From: Aldrovandia affinis
Lineage: Eukaryota; Chordata; Actinopteri; Notacanthiformes; Halosauridae
Length of the DNA: 64,000 bases
Direction of reading: 5' to 3'
Assembly: GCA_029706075.1 (NCBI GenBank)
Contig: JAINUG010000020.1
Span: 1,102,125 to 1,166,124 of the forward strand
Shown here: in pieces, positions 1 to 11,762 of the stretch
Position numbering within the stretch: position 1 is the first letter of the stretch
How the letters are laid out: the number at the start of each line of letters is the position of its first letter
Position numbers and translations under genes: made by a program
The notes under the pieces: generated by a model
Told to the model about the DNA's origin: nothing
What the model saw: only the letters and a program-made list of their open reading frames with translations
Database searches by the model: none

Positions 1-200
1 TATCATGGCCTTCTCAGATACTAGATCTGAACCCAATCAAAGTGTGAGTTGATTGACTTTCTCGTGGAATAGTGGTGCTGTATTCCTCCTGCAGAATTCC
101 AGACACTGATAGACTCTATGCCATACTGGCCTTATACTAACACCTTATGAAGTGTCTTTACATTTATGTTTCAATTTTTCCGTTCACTACCTGTACATAT
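1..200. other. Flank upstream of first gypsy element
   Basis: No gene or recognisable repeat is seen here. The segment ends exactly where the LTR starting TGTGGCAG begins. Confidence 0.5.
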
Positions 201-495
201 TGTGGCAGACGGCCGGGGGAGTTGCGGGGAGTAGTAATAGAGGGGAGATCTCGACCCACTGGCTCCACCCCCGAACCTTATTTGGAAATCCGGTGGAAAC
301 GAGACACACCGGTAAACCCTTAGCTGCTGAAGACTCAGGAAATAAAAGACACCCGGTTTCCCCACACAAGGGGCAAAGTCCCTTAGTGTGCGTTACCCCT
401 AATAAAACCAGATTTGTTCCAGTTGTTCGTCTTGTGTGGTGTTTGGTTATCAAACTTGGTTGCGTGGAACCCCCCACACCCCTATTCCCGCTACA
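201..495 (+). repeat. 5' LTR of gypsy copy 1
   Basis: It starts TGTGGCAG and ends near a CA at 495. It carries AATAAA motifs near 340 and 401. It is shorter than the 510-bp LTR of the related copy at 25943, consistent with an internal deletion. Directly after it, TGGTGGAGAATGCGAGC (from 498) sits where a primer-binding site should be; I do not assign the tRNA. Confidence 0.75.
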
Positions 496-699
496 TATGG
501 TGGAGAATGCGAGCAACACATTGCGTCAAATAACCACAGTTGGATAACTAAACAGGCAAGAAAGGCAATGGAAGTGCCAGTTAAACAACTAATAGAGGCG
601 GATATGGAGGAGCAATGTCAGCAGACCACCCTGACATCAGTAGACCACCCTGATGCAAGCTGAGCTCACCCAGCTGACAGCGGCCAATGCAACATTCTG

Positions 700-1380
700 T
701 CCCAAACCCTGTTTATGCTGAAACTGACCGAATCTGATGACATCGAGGCATACCTACAAGCCTTCGAGAGAACAGCGGTCTGGGAAAATTAGCCACCAGA
801 ACAGCTGGGACCAGCCAAAAAGTGTATCAGGACCTGACCCCGGAACAAGTCGCACATTATGAAGTATTGAAAAAGGAAATCGTAAGGCAATATGGATACA
901 CCCTAATACACTGGGCACAAAGATTACATGACTGGAGTTTTGGTCCAACGGGATCCCCCAGGTCACAGATGTCAGATCTGTTCAGATTGGCGAAAAGCTG
1001 GTTAATTGCTGAACCCCTGTCCTTGAATCCCATAGAAAGGATTGTATTAGATAAATGTATGTACTCGGTTCCCTTTGAAGCCAAAACCTAGCTAGTCGAG
1101 CTAACCAGCAAAGTGCAGATCAACTAGTGGAAATAGTTGAAGGACACCAGGCTGCAATAGAAGTCTTGCACAGTGGACGACAGCTGAAGGCAGAAAACAC
1201 CACACACTCGAAAGAGAAAAGAAAGCCAGAGGAGATTACCTGGACCCCGTCCAAAGATGAAGGGACCTCATACTCCAACTTCCCGAGGAGAAGACCCTTT
1301 ATGAACACAGACAGCAGGGAGTGTTTTGATTGCGGTGAACAAGGTCACATTGCCTGGAATTTCCCTAATCGCGATACCCT
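700..1380 (+). pseudogene. Broken gag with SCAN-like capsid region and zinc knuckle
   Basis: Fragments in more than one frame resemble gag. A region at about 822-1090 has the pattern of the vertebrate SCAN fold: a basic helix, then a segment with LFRLAKSWL, then LNPIERIVLDKCM. SCAN domains of vertebrate zinc-finger proteins are known to derive from the capsid of Gmr1-like elements, so the match fits the element's assignment. At about 1321-1365 a CCHC-type knuckle is present, but the final cysteine is replaced by phenylalanine. The stop at 1089 and frame changes break the gene. Confidence 0.75.
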
Positions 1381-1494
1381 GATGCCTACGGCATTCGCCA
1401 GTGAGGTAGCTACAGGGCGTCCCTGTGACTTATTGACATCATGCTGGGCTCATGAGAGTAGCCCCTCCCCTGTCACACCAATGAAGGCCAATGG

Positions 1495-1770
1495 GAAAGA
1501 CACCACCGCTCTCCTGGACCCCGGCAATATAATGACATTAATAAGACCAGAATTTGCGCGGTCCCCGGCCCCACAACACTTTATCCATAACCACGGGGGA
1601 AACCAAAGAATACCAGACCTCAATTTTAAACTTACAGACAACGAAGAGACAGAACGTGGGAAGATCTGGAGTGGTACCCAACCTGCCTGTACCCGTGTTG
1701 ATAGGGAGAGATTCTCCATTATTTGCCCAACTGTGGTCCAGCATATCGGGAGAAATAGGAAAACGAGGAA
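1495..1770 (+). pseudogene. Retrotransposon aspartic protease remnant
   Basis: The protease active-site triplet DSG is replaced by DPG in the string LLDPGNIMTLIRPEFA. A second typical segment, LPVPVLIGRD, follows in another frame near 1680-1710. The pair and their spacing match gypsy retropepsins. The frameshift and the lost serine make it non-functional. Confidence 0.65.
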
Positions 1771-2184
1771 ATAAAGGAAAAGGGATCAGAAAACAGCCAA
1801 GAGCTACCAGCGAAGTAGAAACCAAGTGGTGTGGATAGAAGGAAGTGGACCCCAATGCATCGATGGAACCCCTTTCTGAAGGTGAACCAGCCAAAGAACA
1901 GCGGGAAAATGCTGAGCTGAATTTGGAGGATTTATTTCCAATGGAACAGGAGGGGGAACCCGAGAACACTACATTATCAGGCCGATTCGGGACCGCTCAA
2001 TTAGAAGACTCCAACCTGGCTAGCGCTCTCCAGAAGGTGACGGTCGTTGATGGAAGCCCATTGAAGGGGTGAGTCAAATGATCTACCCCCATTTCAAGAA
2101 TCAGCTGTTATATCAAGTGATCCAAAAGAATATTTAATGTATAGATCTGTTGTTGGTGCCTAAACCATTCACACAATCCATACT

Positions 2185-3090
2185 ACAGTTAGCTCATGCA
2201 CATCTTCTGGGGCCACATCTGGGGGTAGAAAAGACCTTGAAGAGAACCAGAAACTGATTTCACTGGAAAGAAAAAGAAAGCAGTAGAAGACTTTTGCCGA
2301 AATTGTCCCAAATGCCAACAGGTGGCAGTCAAACCACATTTTCAATACATCCTGGTCATTGTGGAATACGCCACCAGATACCCAGAAGCCATTCCACTCC
2401 GCAAAATGGCCACAAAGGGAATCGCATGTGAGTTGGTATTGCTGTTTTCCTGAATGGGCATTCCCGACCAGATTTTAACCGACCAAGGAACCCCATTCAT
2501 GTCACGCATAATGAAAGATCTGTGTAAAATGATGACAATAACACAGTTATGCACCTCAGTTTATGGACTAATGGAGAGATTTAATCAAACATTAAAGCAG
2601 ATGCTAAAGAAATTGATGGAAGCGGACGGAAATAATTAGGACCAGCAGCTGCCATTTCTAATGTTTTCAATCAGAGAAATACCCCAAGCCTCCACCGGAT
2701 TTTCACCCTTTGAGCTGTTGTACGGGAGACGACCCAGAGGACTGCTGGATGCGGCAAAAGAAGCCTGGGAACAACAAATGTTGCCTCATCGCACTCTGGT
2801 GGAATATGTCGGAGAAATGCGAGATAGGATGGCCACACTCTGGCCCATTGTGTGTGAACACATGCAGAAAGCACAGAATGCACAAGCCAGGGTGTATAAT
2901 AGAGGGGCATAGCCCCAGGATTTTCAGATAAGTGTTGGTGTTAGTTCCCAAATCCAAATGTACATTTCTGGCTAGATGGCATCCACCATATGAAAGAATT
3001 AAAATGGTGGGGGAAGTTATCGGGTCCGACAGCTGGGACAACGTAATGTAACTCAATTATATAATGTACATTTGTTAAAACGATGGAACT
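2185..3090 (+). pseudogene. Integrase remnant, upstream of RT, with GPY/F-like end
   Basis: An N-terminal HLGVEKT-type zinc-binding remnant (about 2195-2325) runs into the catalytic core. The core segments YATRYPEAIPL and ILTDQGTPFMS carry the second catalytic aspartate, and LMERFNQTLKQML carries the glutamate. The stretch that should hold the first catalytic aspartate is missing between about 2335 and 2345. ASTGFSPFELLYGR follows near 2690-2730. A weak GPY/F-like piece lies near 2930-3090. Several in-frame stops are present, for example at 2452 and 2637. The position before RT is the Gmr1 arrangement. Confidence 0.85.
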
Positions 3091-3239
3091 CTTGAGAGGT
3101 CCTGTAACCACGAAACCACGAAACCACGCCTGTAGAGGTACTACTGGGGGACCAACTGAGCCAGGCACAGAGACAAGACATGCTGGAGCTAGTTGGCAGT
3201 AACCAGGACGTGTTTTCCCGGGAACCGGGACACACAACT

Positions 3240-4465
3240 GTCATACAACACTACATCATTACCGCTCGTGCGAAAAGGAGAAGTTGCGACCTTATCGAAT
3301 TCCAGAAGCAAGGAGAGAAGCAATCAGAATGGAGGTAGAGATTATGCCAAATGCAGGAATCATTGAAGAGTCACATAGTGAATAGTGTAGTCCAATCGTT
3401 TTAGTACTAATGATTCTGTAATGATTTCAGAAAATTAAACAAACTCTCCAAATTTGATGCATATCCTTTGACCAGGATTGATGAATTGATTGACAGGCTA
3501 GGAACGGCCAGGTTTATTAGCACATTGGATTTAACAAAAGGGTATTAGCAGGTGCCATTAGCTCCTGAGGCTAGAGAGAAAACGACTTTTTCCACATCCA
3601 AGGGATTATTCCAATACAGGACACTACCATTTGGACTGCATGCAGCCCCAGCCACGTTCCAGAGGTTAATGGACCGGATCCTCTGTCCACATAGGGAGTA
3701 TGTAGCGGCTTATTTGGATGATATGATCATACATGGGGATGAAAGGAAGTCACACCTCGAACAGGTATGGGCCATGTTACAGGCATTGTGGGGGCGGAGC
3801 TCATGGCGAATCCAACAAAATGTTGACTAGGACTGCAGGAGGCAGAATACCTGTGGTATACTATCGGGAGGTGATGTATCAAACGTCAGGAAAAGAAAGT
3901 GGAAGCGATATGAGAATGGCCCCGCCCCCTCACAAAAAAGCAAGTAGGCACATTTGTTGGTTTAGTTATAGCTATTATCGAAGATTTCTACCTACCTTTG
4001 GAGAGGACAGAGAAAGCGTTCTAGGATCCCAAAGGAATACTGTGTTCAGGACCAGTATGGTGACACCAGACTTCGCGAAACACCTACTAGTGCAAACAGA
4101 TGCATTGGAGACCGATGTAGGTGCCGTCCTGTCACAACTACAAGAGGGTGGGGAACATCCCATCCTGAACATTAACCAGAAGCTTTTGCCTCGAGAACAA
4201 CGGTATTCTACGGTCAAAAAGGAGTGTCTAGCGATAAAGTGGGCGCTAGAAACTTTAAAATATGATCTATTGGGATGGCACTTCACCCTGGTAATGGACC
4301 ATGCACCGTTAGTCTGTGTGGCAAGGAATAAAGACAGTAATGCCTGTGTCACTCGGTGGTTCTTATCTTTGCAACCTTTTACTTTCTCTGTCCTACACAA
4401 GTCTGGTGTAGCCAATGGAAATGCCGACGCTCTCTTGAGGAGAGATGCACTATTGGCTCAGACCG
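3240..4465 (+). pseudogene. Reverse transcriptase and RNase H remnant
   Basis: The RT N-terminal region starts near 3245. The palm carries TLDLTKGY and the catalytic YLDD at 3711-3722. A frameshift near 3830 breaks the thumb. RNase H follows from about 4080 to 4440, with VQTDALETDVGAVLSQLQ, the REQRYSTVKKECLAIKWAL block and the MDHAPL block. It then runs into the 3' LTR at 4501. Stops and the frame change make it a pseudogene, although RNase H is open over more than 120 residues. Confidence 0.88.
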
Positions 4466-4500
4466 CCCCTCCCTGCAGGTCAGACTTGAGGAGGAGGGTG

Positions 4501-4945
4501 TGTGGCAGACGGTCGCGGGAGGTGCGGGGAGTTGTAATAGAGGGGAGATACCTCTCGACCCGCTGGCTCCACCCCCGAGCCTTATTTGGAAATTCAGTGG
4601 AAACGAGACGCACCGGTAAACCCATAGCTGCTGAAGACTCGGGAAATAAAAGACACCCAGTTTCCGGCCACAAGAGGCAAAGTAGCTATGGGAAACGCGC
4701 TATGGATTGGTGAGTGATTAAAATAGAGTTATTGTTTTTGGTTTATTATGTATGACCTGGATTGCCTGACAAACCTGATTATTACCGAAACAAATTGTAT
4801 GAGAAAGTAGATGTGGATAAGACCTGGGAAAACGGATTACGACTACGAGTACGGATTACAGATTTTCACTGCCTGTTTTTTCCCCTCTCCCATATTGTGT
4901 GTTACCCCTAATAAAACCGAATTTGTTCCAGTTGTTCATCTTTCC
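4501..4945 (+). repeat. 3' LTR of gypsy copy 1
   Basis: It begins TGTGGCAGACGG like the 5' LTR and shares the central block around 4560-4680 and the block around 4900-4945. About 200 bases between these blocks are absent from the 5' LTR. Its end is unclear. Confidence 0.75.
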
Positions 4946-5309
4946 CAGTTGGACAGAGAATGTATACGACTGTGGCTCACTTTTAACCGGGTTACTTCGC
5001 CATGGTAATTTATGACAGATCCAATCCTATCCCCTCACCAATCAGCTCTCTGGAAAATGGCCTCACCATTCCTTGAGAATTGCATAATCTGTTTTTTTTT
5101 ACATCAGCAAAATTAGTTTTTTCCACATTTACTGTAACATATATATATACTGTACATTTACAAGCAGGTAGAGGCTAAATGAGGGACACAAAGTATATTG
5201 AAAGCAAGTGCTTCCACACAGGTGTTGTTTCTAAGTTAATTAAGCGATTTAACATCCCAGCATGCTCAGGGTCACATACAAAAATGCTGGGCAGGCCTGG
5301 TTTCCTATA
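4946..5309. other. Intergenic, nothing recognised
   Basis: AT-rich sequence without a supportable gene or repeat boundary. Confidence 0.4.
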
Positions 5310-5525
5310 ATTATGGCTAGCATGGTTAGAAGATGAGACGATGGTGGGACATCGGGGTGGTGGTGGGGGGGTGAGGTTTGATTCCCAGGTGGGGCGCTGC
5401 CGTTGTACCCTTGAGCAAGGTGCTTAATTTACTTAAATTGCTTGAGTAAATATCCAGCTGTATACACGGACCGTACGTAAGAAGCTGTGTAAATCGCTCT
5501 GGATAAATGGCTACATGCACTGCAG
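5310..5525 (+). repeat. SINE (degraded tRNA-like head, L2-type tail)
   Basis: The B-box-like GTTTGATTCCCAGG near 5377 is followed by GCCGTTGTACCCTTGAGCAAGG and a tail resembling CGCTCTGGATAA. The same body and tail occur in the fuller SINE at 20104, so this is an older copy of that family. Confidence 0.7.
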
Positions 5526-6469
5526 AGTGCTCATTAATGTTTAATTAATGTTGTGCTCATTAATGTTCATTAAGTGGGTTGTTGACCTCAGAAGTTTTTG
5601 GGAGCCCCTGTTCTAGAAGGTACCACAGATGGGAGATCCGATCACTGTGTTGCACTGATCCCCTGGGCTTGTGTGCAAGGGGGCCGGGGGCGATATGATC
5701 CTGACACAAAAAACAACCACACCGAGTATGAAAAACCATGTAGCACTGCGCTAGACAAGATATTAATATTTATATTCATGTAATAATGGGCTGGGAATGG
5801 GGGGTAATGGAACCTGGAGACAATCTGCAGAGTGGCGAGGGAGCTGTGTACATTATGTAGCTTCAGCTGGCAAAACATGTTTTTTCACATACGAGAAATA
5901 ATGTGTACGATGTGCACATGTGCCTCGTGCATGTGTAAGATGTGCCTCTTACTAATGAAACATAATGCACTGATCTTGAACACCATAAATCGTACATTAT
6001 TAATTTCAAGTCTATCCTCCAAAGGCTACTATTAGAATGCACATTAGTTATATTAATATCTGCATATTCAATAAGTAATGATGGCTCCCCCTGGTCTTGA
6101 TTTTGTGTTTCGTGAGCGTGTAATTGTGAGTTCCAGGACCTACAGGAGGCCTCCATTTCCGAATAGCCATCGATAAATTAGCTATCGACACGGGTCCTGT
6201 TCAACGGCGCTGATTGGCTGGAATGTGATTGGTTGGAAGTGCTGCATCAGGAGGCAGGTTTGTCTTTTAACTGCCTGGTAGATAAACTGCTTAAAAAAGC
6301 GTGTGTAGAGGACCAGAGAGGAGCGTGAGTATGAGAACTCATCCCTTCTGCAAAGAGGAAGAATGAATTAGTGATGAGCCCACTCTTCCCCCGGGCCTCC
6401 TTCATGTGCAGAGAAAGAAGAGGGCGCGATACAGAGAGAGAAGAGGAGAGAAAGGTAGGGAGAAAGTAA

Positions 6470-6470
<1 letters not shown>
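5526..6470. other. Intergenic, nothing recognised
   Basis: Short open frames here have no coding-like features. No repeat family was recognised. Confidence 0.4.
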
Positions 6471-6512
<42 letters not shown>

Positions 6513-6515
6513 GGA
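6471..6515. repeat. (GA)n microsatellite
   Basis: A run of about twenty GA dinucleotides with flanking purine-rich sequence. Confidence 0.9.
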
Positions 6516-7383
6516 GGGAGGGAAAATCCATCTATCCCTTCATCTTCACAGTTCTGCTCTCTCTTTCTCTGTGTCTATTCTCATCTCTCTCTCCTCTCTT
6601 CCTCTTCTCTTTCACTTGTTCATTACACTTGCTCTTGCTCTGACCCTAAACCATGGCCTGTTATTGGCAAATTATATTTATTAAATTATTTAAGACGAAC
6701 GACTTGTTAATGACTATGACATCGAGGTCGTTCACCGCTCTGCCATTCTGCACATGGGCAGAGGTGATAGCTGACCTTAAATGGAGGGGAACAGGAAACG
6801 GGAAGTGGAGAGGAACAGGAAACAGAGGGGAACACGATACGAAAACACACTCTTTTAAACACGCTCTATTAAACACGCTCTTTTTGCACCAAAAAATCTG
6901 CTCTGATTTTGATACTGAAGCTACCGATGTGTTTTTAGGGAGAAGTTGCTCACTTTGTGATCTGTAATGTAATTGGAAAAAACACTCCCCCCCTGCTGTC
7001 TACTGAGCCGAGTCTCACAGCTCTATTTCTGTTCCCCTTTGGGATGAGCGGCCTTGTGGCCCTCTGCTGGAGACATGGCGGCTTATTGGGGGCAATATGA
7101 GGGACGACGTATGGAAAAGTGGGTCATAGAAAGAGAGAGGTTTGGAGAAACAGACGAAACTCAACTGTCACCTAAGACAAGCTCCCCAAGCCTTTGAAGG
7201 CACTGTTTAAGCCCTGAAAATTCTTGAAAATTAAATAGTGAAATGAACAAATTCATTTAGCTGTTTATTTGTTTATTTCGACAACAGGCTGTGTAGTATT
7301 GGACTGCTTAAAGCACTGCAGTAGTCTGGCACAAAATTCAAATTCTCTATTTACAGTAAAGATGGAGTGATGAGGGAATGGTA
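6516..7383. other. Intergenic; CT-rich then unremarkable sequence
   Basis: It holds a short 15-bp duplication near 6780-6825 (two copies of a GGGGAACAGGAAACGG-like motif). No gene is supported. Confidence 0.4.
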
Positions 7384-7456
7384 ATTTGGACCAGAATTAT
7401 TATTATGATAATTATTATTATTAATAATAACAATAATAATAATAATAATAATGATA
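7384..7456. repeat. (ATT/AAT)n microsatellite
   Basis: Imperfect ATT repeats pass directly into AAT repeats, so the tract can fold back on itself. Confidence 0.85.
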
Positions 7457-7813
7457 AAAAATAAATTGTATCTTGTGATAATATTTGTATTCACAGCAGC
7501 ATTGTGTATTTGTGTGCATTGTACTGTGCTTTATTCTCCATGCAACTGCCCGTGTTTGATGGGCTTCCTGCCTCTGCTGAGATGCTTTAGCTGTTAAAGC
7601 TAGCACGAAACTGTCACGCTTTCACTGTCTGACTAACAACGTAAAGATAAAGCCTTCTTTGCCTCCCTCATCTCTCCTTCTCTCTCTCTCCTCTGGCCTC
7701 TGTCTCTTTCACCCCCCTGTCCTTCTCTCTTCCATCCTTCTTTCACAGTCTTGCAGAATTTCAGACCGCAATCAGTGGCATGTGAATAAGGCAACCCTTG
7801 AGAGACATGAACA

Positions 7814-8142
7814 TCACACACACACACACTCATACAGACCCACACATCCACGCATGAGCACAGACACACAGGCAAACACACACATACACACGCAAAGACA
7901 CACCCACAGACACAATGACACAAACAGATACACAAACACACACACAAAGACACAAATACATACACCCACAGACACGCAAACATGCACACAGGGACACACA
8001 CGGAAACACATACACTTGCTGACACACACACTGGCACAGACACACACACAAAAACACACAAAGGGACACACACTCAAACATACACACAGAGACACACACA
8101 TATCCACACAGACAGACAGACACACACACACACACACTCATG
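7814..8142. repeat. Long interrupted (CA)n tract
   Basis: About 330 bases of ACAC/GACACA repeats. The open frames of 80-160 codons on both strands across it are simple-sequence artefacts. Confidence 0.92.
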
Positions 8143-8145
8143 TCC

Positions 8146-8734
8146 ACCCATAATGCCCCCCCCATCTGGATTCTTCTTTTTGCCTCTCCCTCTCTTCGCC
8201 TCCCCTCTCCTGCTCCTCATCCATCTCATTCTCTTCCTCTCAGCCTTGGTTCCTCCCAGATCACTCCTTAAATAACCAGAACGTTTATTTATAGTTTTAT
8301 CGCACAGATGAGGGAGAAAAGACACACATTCAGACGTAGGGGAGAATGTGCTGGAGGATCCGCAGTGTTACGCAACCCGCCGTTAGAAAGAAGCAACACA
8401 GACGAAGAAGGAATTAAACCGTTAAAAATAAAATATCATTGCAGTGTCATCCACTGACCTGGTTTTCTGTGAGGCGCCTACTTAGCAGCGAGGGGCGTTT
8501 CCTAACTCAATCAGACTCAGCTGTGTTAATTTTTACAGTGCTCTGGCTGTGAGCTACAGTGCACACTGGGGCTTATAAACAACGACAGATGAAATGTTGA
8601 AAACAGATTAAAAGTGGGTTAATGACACAGAAGGGTAAGATTCATAAATCAACCCACAGCCATGGAAACTTGACTCTCACTGACGGGAGTCATTTTGGAA
8701 AGAGACTCAACGGCCTGTTACCTGGACAGGTAAC
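8146..8734. other. Intergenic, nothing recognised
   Basis: No gene supported; a pyrimidine-rich stretch follows the CA tract. Confidence 0.4.
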
Positions 8735-8738
8735 ACAC

Positions 8739-8850
8739 AGCTACGATTCATTACATGTCGAGACAAAACCATTTCAGCTACGATTCATTACACATCGAGA
8801 CAAAAGCATTTCAGCTACGATTCATTACACATCGAGACCAAAGCAGTATC
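8739..8850. repeat. Short tandem repeat, about 36-bp unit, three copies
   Basis: Each unit contains CTACGATTCATTACA followed by TCGAGAC and an AAGCATTTCAG-like piece. The copies are nearly identical. Confidence 0.85.
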
Positions 8851-8993
8851 CCTACATCCAAAATGGCCCCCACAGGCCAGCACACCCGGGCTGTAGCATT
8901 GCCCAGGAGGAAGTGTTTCTGTCGGGTGGATTGTATCAATGTGCTGAAGCACCTCATCTGAAACCCGCCTGTGCCAGCTGCATATGAGGTGCC

Positions 8994-9092
8994 CTCATCT
9001 GACGCAGGGAGATGTACCCCTGGGTCACCCCGTTACCAGGGAGACGTACCCCTGTGTCTCCCCGTTATCAGGGAGACGTACCCCTGCGTCAT
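8994..9092. repeat. Short tandem repeat, about 34-bp unit, three copies
   Basis: Units contain CAGGGAGACGTACCCCTG followed by a TGTCTCCCCGTTA-like segment. Confidence 0.8.
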
Positions 9093-10389
9093 ATGCAGAT
9101 GATGATTGGCTGACTAGCAAGATGGGGGGAGTTTACTTCTCTCTCTTCATAAATCATCTATACCCCCACCTATTGTCAATGGAGCATAGTGTACTCTGCT
9201 CTTTGGAGCACAAGACCCATGAAGGCCCTGACATTAATAGAGACCAGGTTCGCCATTTGTGACCGTGAATGCTGTGGATGCGGGTTCAGGTATCCTAAAA
9301 ACCTCCCACCAAAACTCATTGCATGGGTGATATCATTACCATATAAAACATATTTTTAATACAAATATAGCTAGCTGGCCTTAAAGGAGCATTCCGATCA
9401 AAATAGTGTAACATATAACATTACACTGAATGAGAAAATATATTTTCTAAATACATATTTGGAAATTGTTCTACCCATTTTCTTAAAAAAATAGGTTACA
9501 GCTGACAAATTGTTTATGTTTAAATATGTTATATAAAACACATGGAAAGTATTAACAAACACAAGGGGCTGTTCGTATGATACAATATAAATAAATGTTT
9601 GATTTGTTTGTGTTGCCCCGCAGTACTGCATAGTACATGTACCATATGGTCAAAAGCGTAGATCATACGCATGACCGTTCCCAGCTGGGGGCTCTGCTCT
9701 GCGTTGGAAAGAGCCGCTCCGTTTCTGGCCGGCTTGCACCCAGCGGAGAATGCCTTTCCTCCTGCCCTCCCTGCGCTGTCAGTTTTTAAGGTTCGATGCG
9801 CGCAGGACGCAGTTTTCCACTCCTTCGGCTTGTTCAGTGCACACAGAGCACGCTCACAGTTTAAGAGGTTCTGTGTCCTGTCACAGAATATAATCTGCAT
9901 CAGATTATAAGCACACACGGATCTGAATTCCTCCTCTCTGTCTCCATAACGTTTTACATGCCAACATTGAAGCCTCTGTTGGCTCACTGTCCAGATTGCC
10001 TATTGGTAGTGGCTTAACTGGTTCAAAGTGATCAGTATATTACAGTATATAATATTAATGTTAGTATTAGTATATTATATTATATATTATATATATATTA
10101 CATGAAATGATGTGTTACCATACATTCCCCTTCAATAAGAATTCATATTTTTATACTTATGGGGCTGGAATCAATAAACATTTGTCTTCAACTTTGACTT
10201 GAGAATAAACGTATGTGTTAATTTTCTTCTTACCAAATGTAGTTTGGTGAGTTGATTTTGTCGTTTGCTGAGCTTGTCAAACTGTGTCGCTAAAGACAGA
10301 AGGAACACCTGAGCCCTGCTGTGAGTCATGCTTAAGGGCAGCTGTTTTTATTCCCAAGAAATGTGTCCTCTGCACATCTGCACACCTCA
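9093..10389. other. Intergenic, mostly AT-rich
   Basis: No gene is supported. The part at about 9660-9900 is more GC-rich, but lacks convincing exon signals. A TA-rich tract lies at about 10045-10100. Confidence 0.4.
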
Positions 10390-10505
10390 AACACGCAAAT
10401 GTTCACTCACACACACACAGGCACACACACACTCACTCGCACTCACACACACTCAAACATGCACACGCACTCTCACACACACAAAGCACTCACACTCACA
10501 CTGTC
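10390..10505. repeat. (CA)n-rich microsatellite
   Basis: Interrupted CACA/CTCA repeats. Confidence 0.85.
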
Positions 10506-10817
10506 TTCCTCAGTAGTGTTTTATTAACTTACACTTGATTTATTAGCATGATTTATTAACTTACACTTTTCAACAGACACTGTGGGATGTGTATCCTTTA
10601 GGAGTGCCAATCTGTTCTGTTATTTTCTTTCTGTTTAGATTCTATGTTAGCAATGATCTATTATGTTTTTTTAAATTGCGATATGTGTGATAGGTAGCAA
10701 TAAAGCTTTAGCCTTTATTGGATGCATATGCTGTACATACGTATGTTTGACTGGAAGGTGTGGACGTTAGAACCCATTTCAGTTCTTATCATTAAGTGGT
10801 TACAGAGGTCAGCTGGT

Positions 10818-11762
10818 CATGTGTAAGCAGGGCTGTGTGTGTGATGAGCTCTCTCTTTCTGTTGTACAGGGTGTGTGAGCAGGGCTGTGTGTGTGATGAG
10901 CTCTTTCTCTCTGTTGTACAGGGTGTGTGAGCAGGGCTGTGTGTGTTATGAGCTCTTTCTCTCTGTTGTACCGGGTGTGTGAGCAGGGCTGTGTGTGTGA
11001 TGAGCTCTTTCTCTCTGTTGTACAGGGTGTGTGAGCAGGGCTGTGTGTGTGATGAGCTCTTTCTCTCTGTTGTACAGGGTGTGTGAGCAGGGCTGTGTGT
11101 GTGATGAGCTCTCTCTCTGTTGTACGGGGTGTGTGAGCAGGGCTGTGTGTGTGATGAGCTCTCTCTCTCTGTTGTACAGGGTGTGTGAGCAGGGCTATGT
11201 GTGTGATGAGCTCTTTCTCTCTGTTGTACAGGGTGTGTGAGCAGGGCTGTGTGTGTGATGAGCTCTCTCTCTCTGTTGTACAGGGTGTGTGGGCAGGGCT
11301 GTGTGTGTGATGAGCTCTCTCTCTCTGTTGTACAGGGTGTGTGGGCAGGGCTGTGTGTGTGATGAGCTCTTTCTCTCTGTTGTACAGGGTGTGTGAGCAG
11401 GGCTGTGTGTGTGATGAGCTCTTTCTCTCTGTTGTACAGGGTGTGTGAGCAGGGCTGTGTGTGTGATGAGCTTTCTCTCTGTTGTACAGGGTGTGTGAGC
11501 AGGGCTGTGTGTGTGATGAGCTCTTTCTCTCTGTTGTACAGGGTGTGTGAGCAGGGCTGTGTGTGTGATGAGCTCTTTCTCTCTGTTGTACAGGGTGTGT
11601 GAGCAGGGCTGTGTGTGTGATGAGCTCTCTCTCTGTTGTACAGGGTGTGTGAGCAGGGCTGTGTGTGTGATGAGCTTTCTCTCTGTTGTACAGGGTGTGT
11701 GGGCAGGGTTGTGTGTGTGATGAGCTCTCTCTCTCTGCTGTACAGGGTGTGTGAGCAGGGCT
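10818..11762. repeat. Minisatellite, 52-bp unit, about 18 copies
   Basis: The unit runs GTGTGTGAGCAGGGCTGTGT, then GTGTGATGAGCTC, a CTCTTTCTCT pyrimidine stretch and GTTGTACAGG. Copies differ by point changes and 2-4 base losses in the pyrimidine stretch. Because 52 is not a multiple of three and the unit lacks reverse-strand stops in any frame, it creates minus-strand open frames of 340 and 357 codons that should not be called genes. Each unit holds a polypyrimidine tract followed by TACAG, which resembles a 3' splice site. Confidence 0.95.

Larger units (their letters stand above)
201..4945 (+). mobile_element. Degenerate Gmr1-like Ty3/gypsy LTR retrotransposon (copy 1)
   Basis: An LTR-like block beginning TGTGGCAGACGG occurs at 201 and again at 4501, with shared downstream sequence, so these are the two LTRs. 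Between them, in order, lie gag-like, zinc-knuckle, protease-like, integrase, GPY/F-like, reverse transcriptase and RNase H sequences. Integrase lies before reverse transcriptase. That is the reverse of ordinary Ty3/gypsy and is the known hallmark of the Gmr1 group, first described from Atlantic cod. All reading frames carry stops and frameshifts, so the copy is dead. The 3' boundary is approximate because homology between the LTRs fades after about 4945. Confidence 0.88.

Noticed and set aside
7633-8165. Cys/Val-rich and His/Thr-rich open frames on both strands
   Set aside because: They are CA-repeat artefacts.
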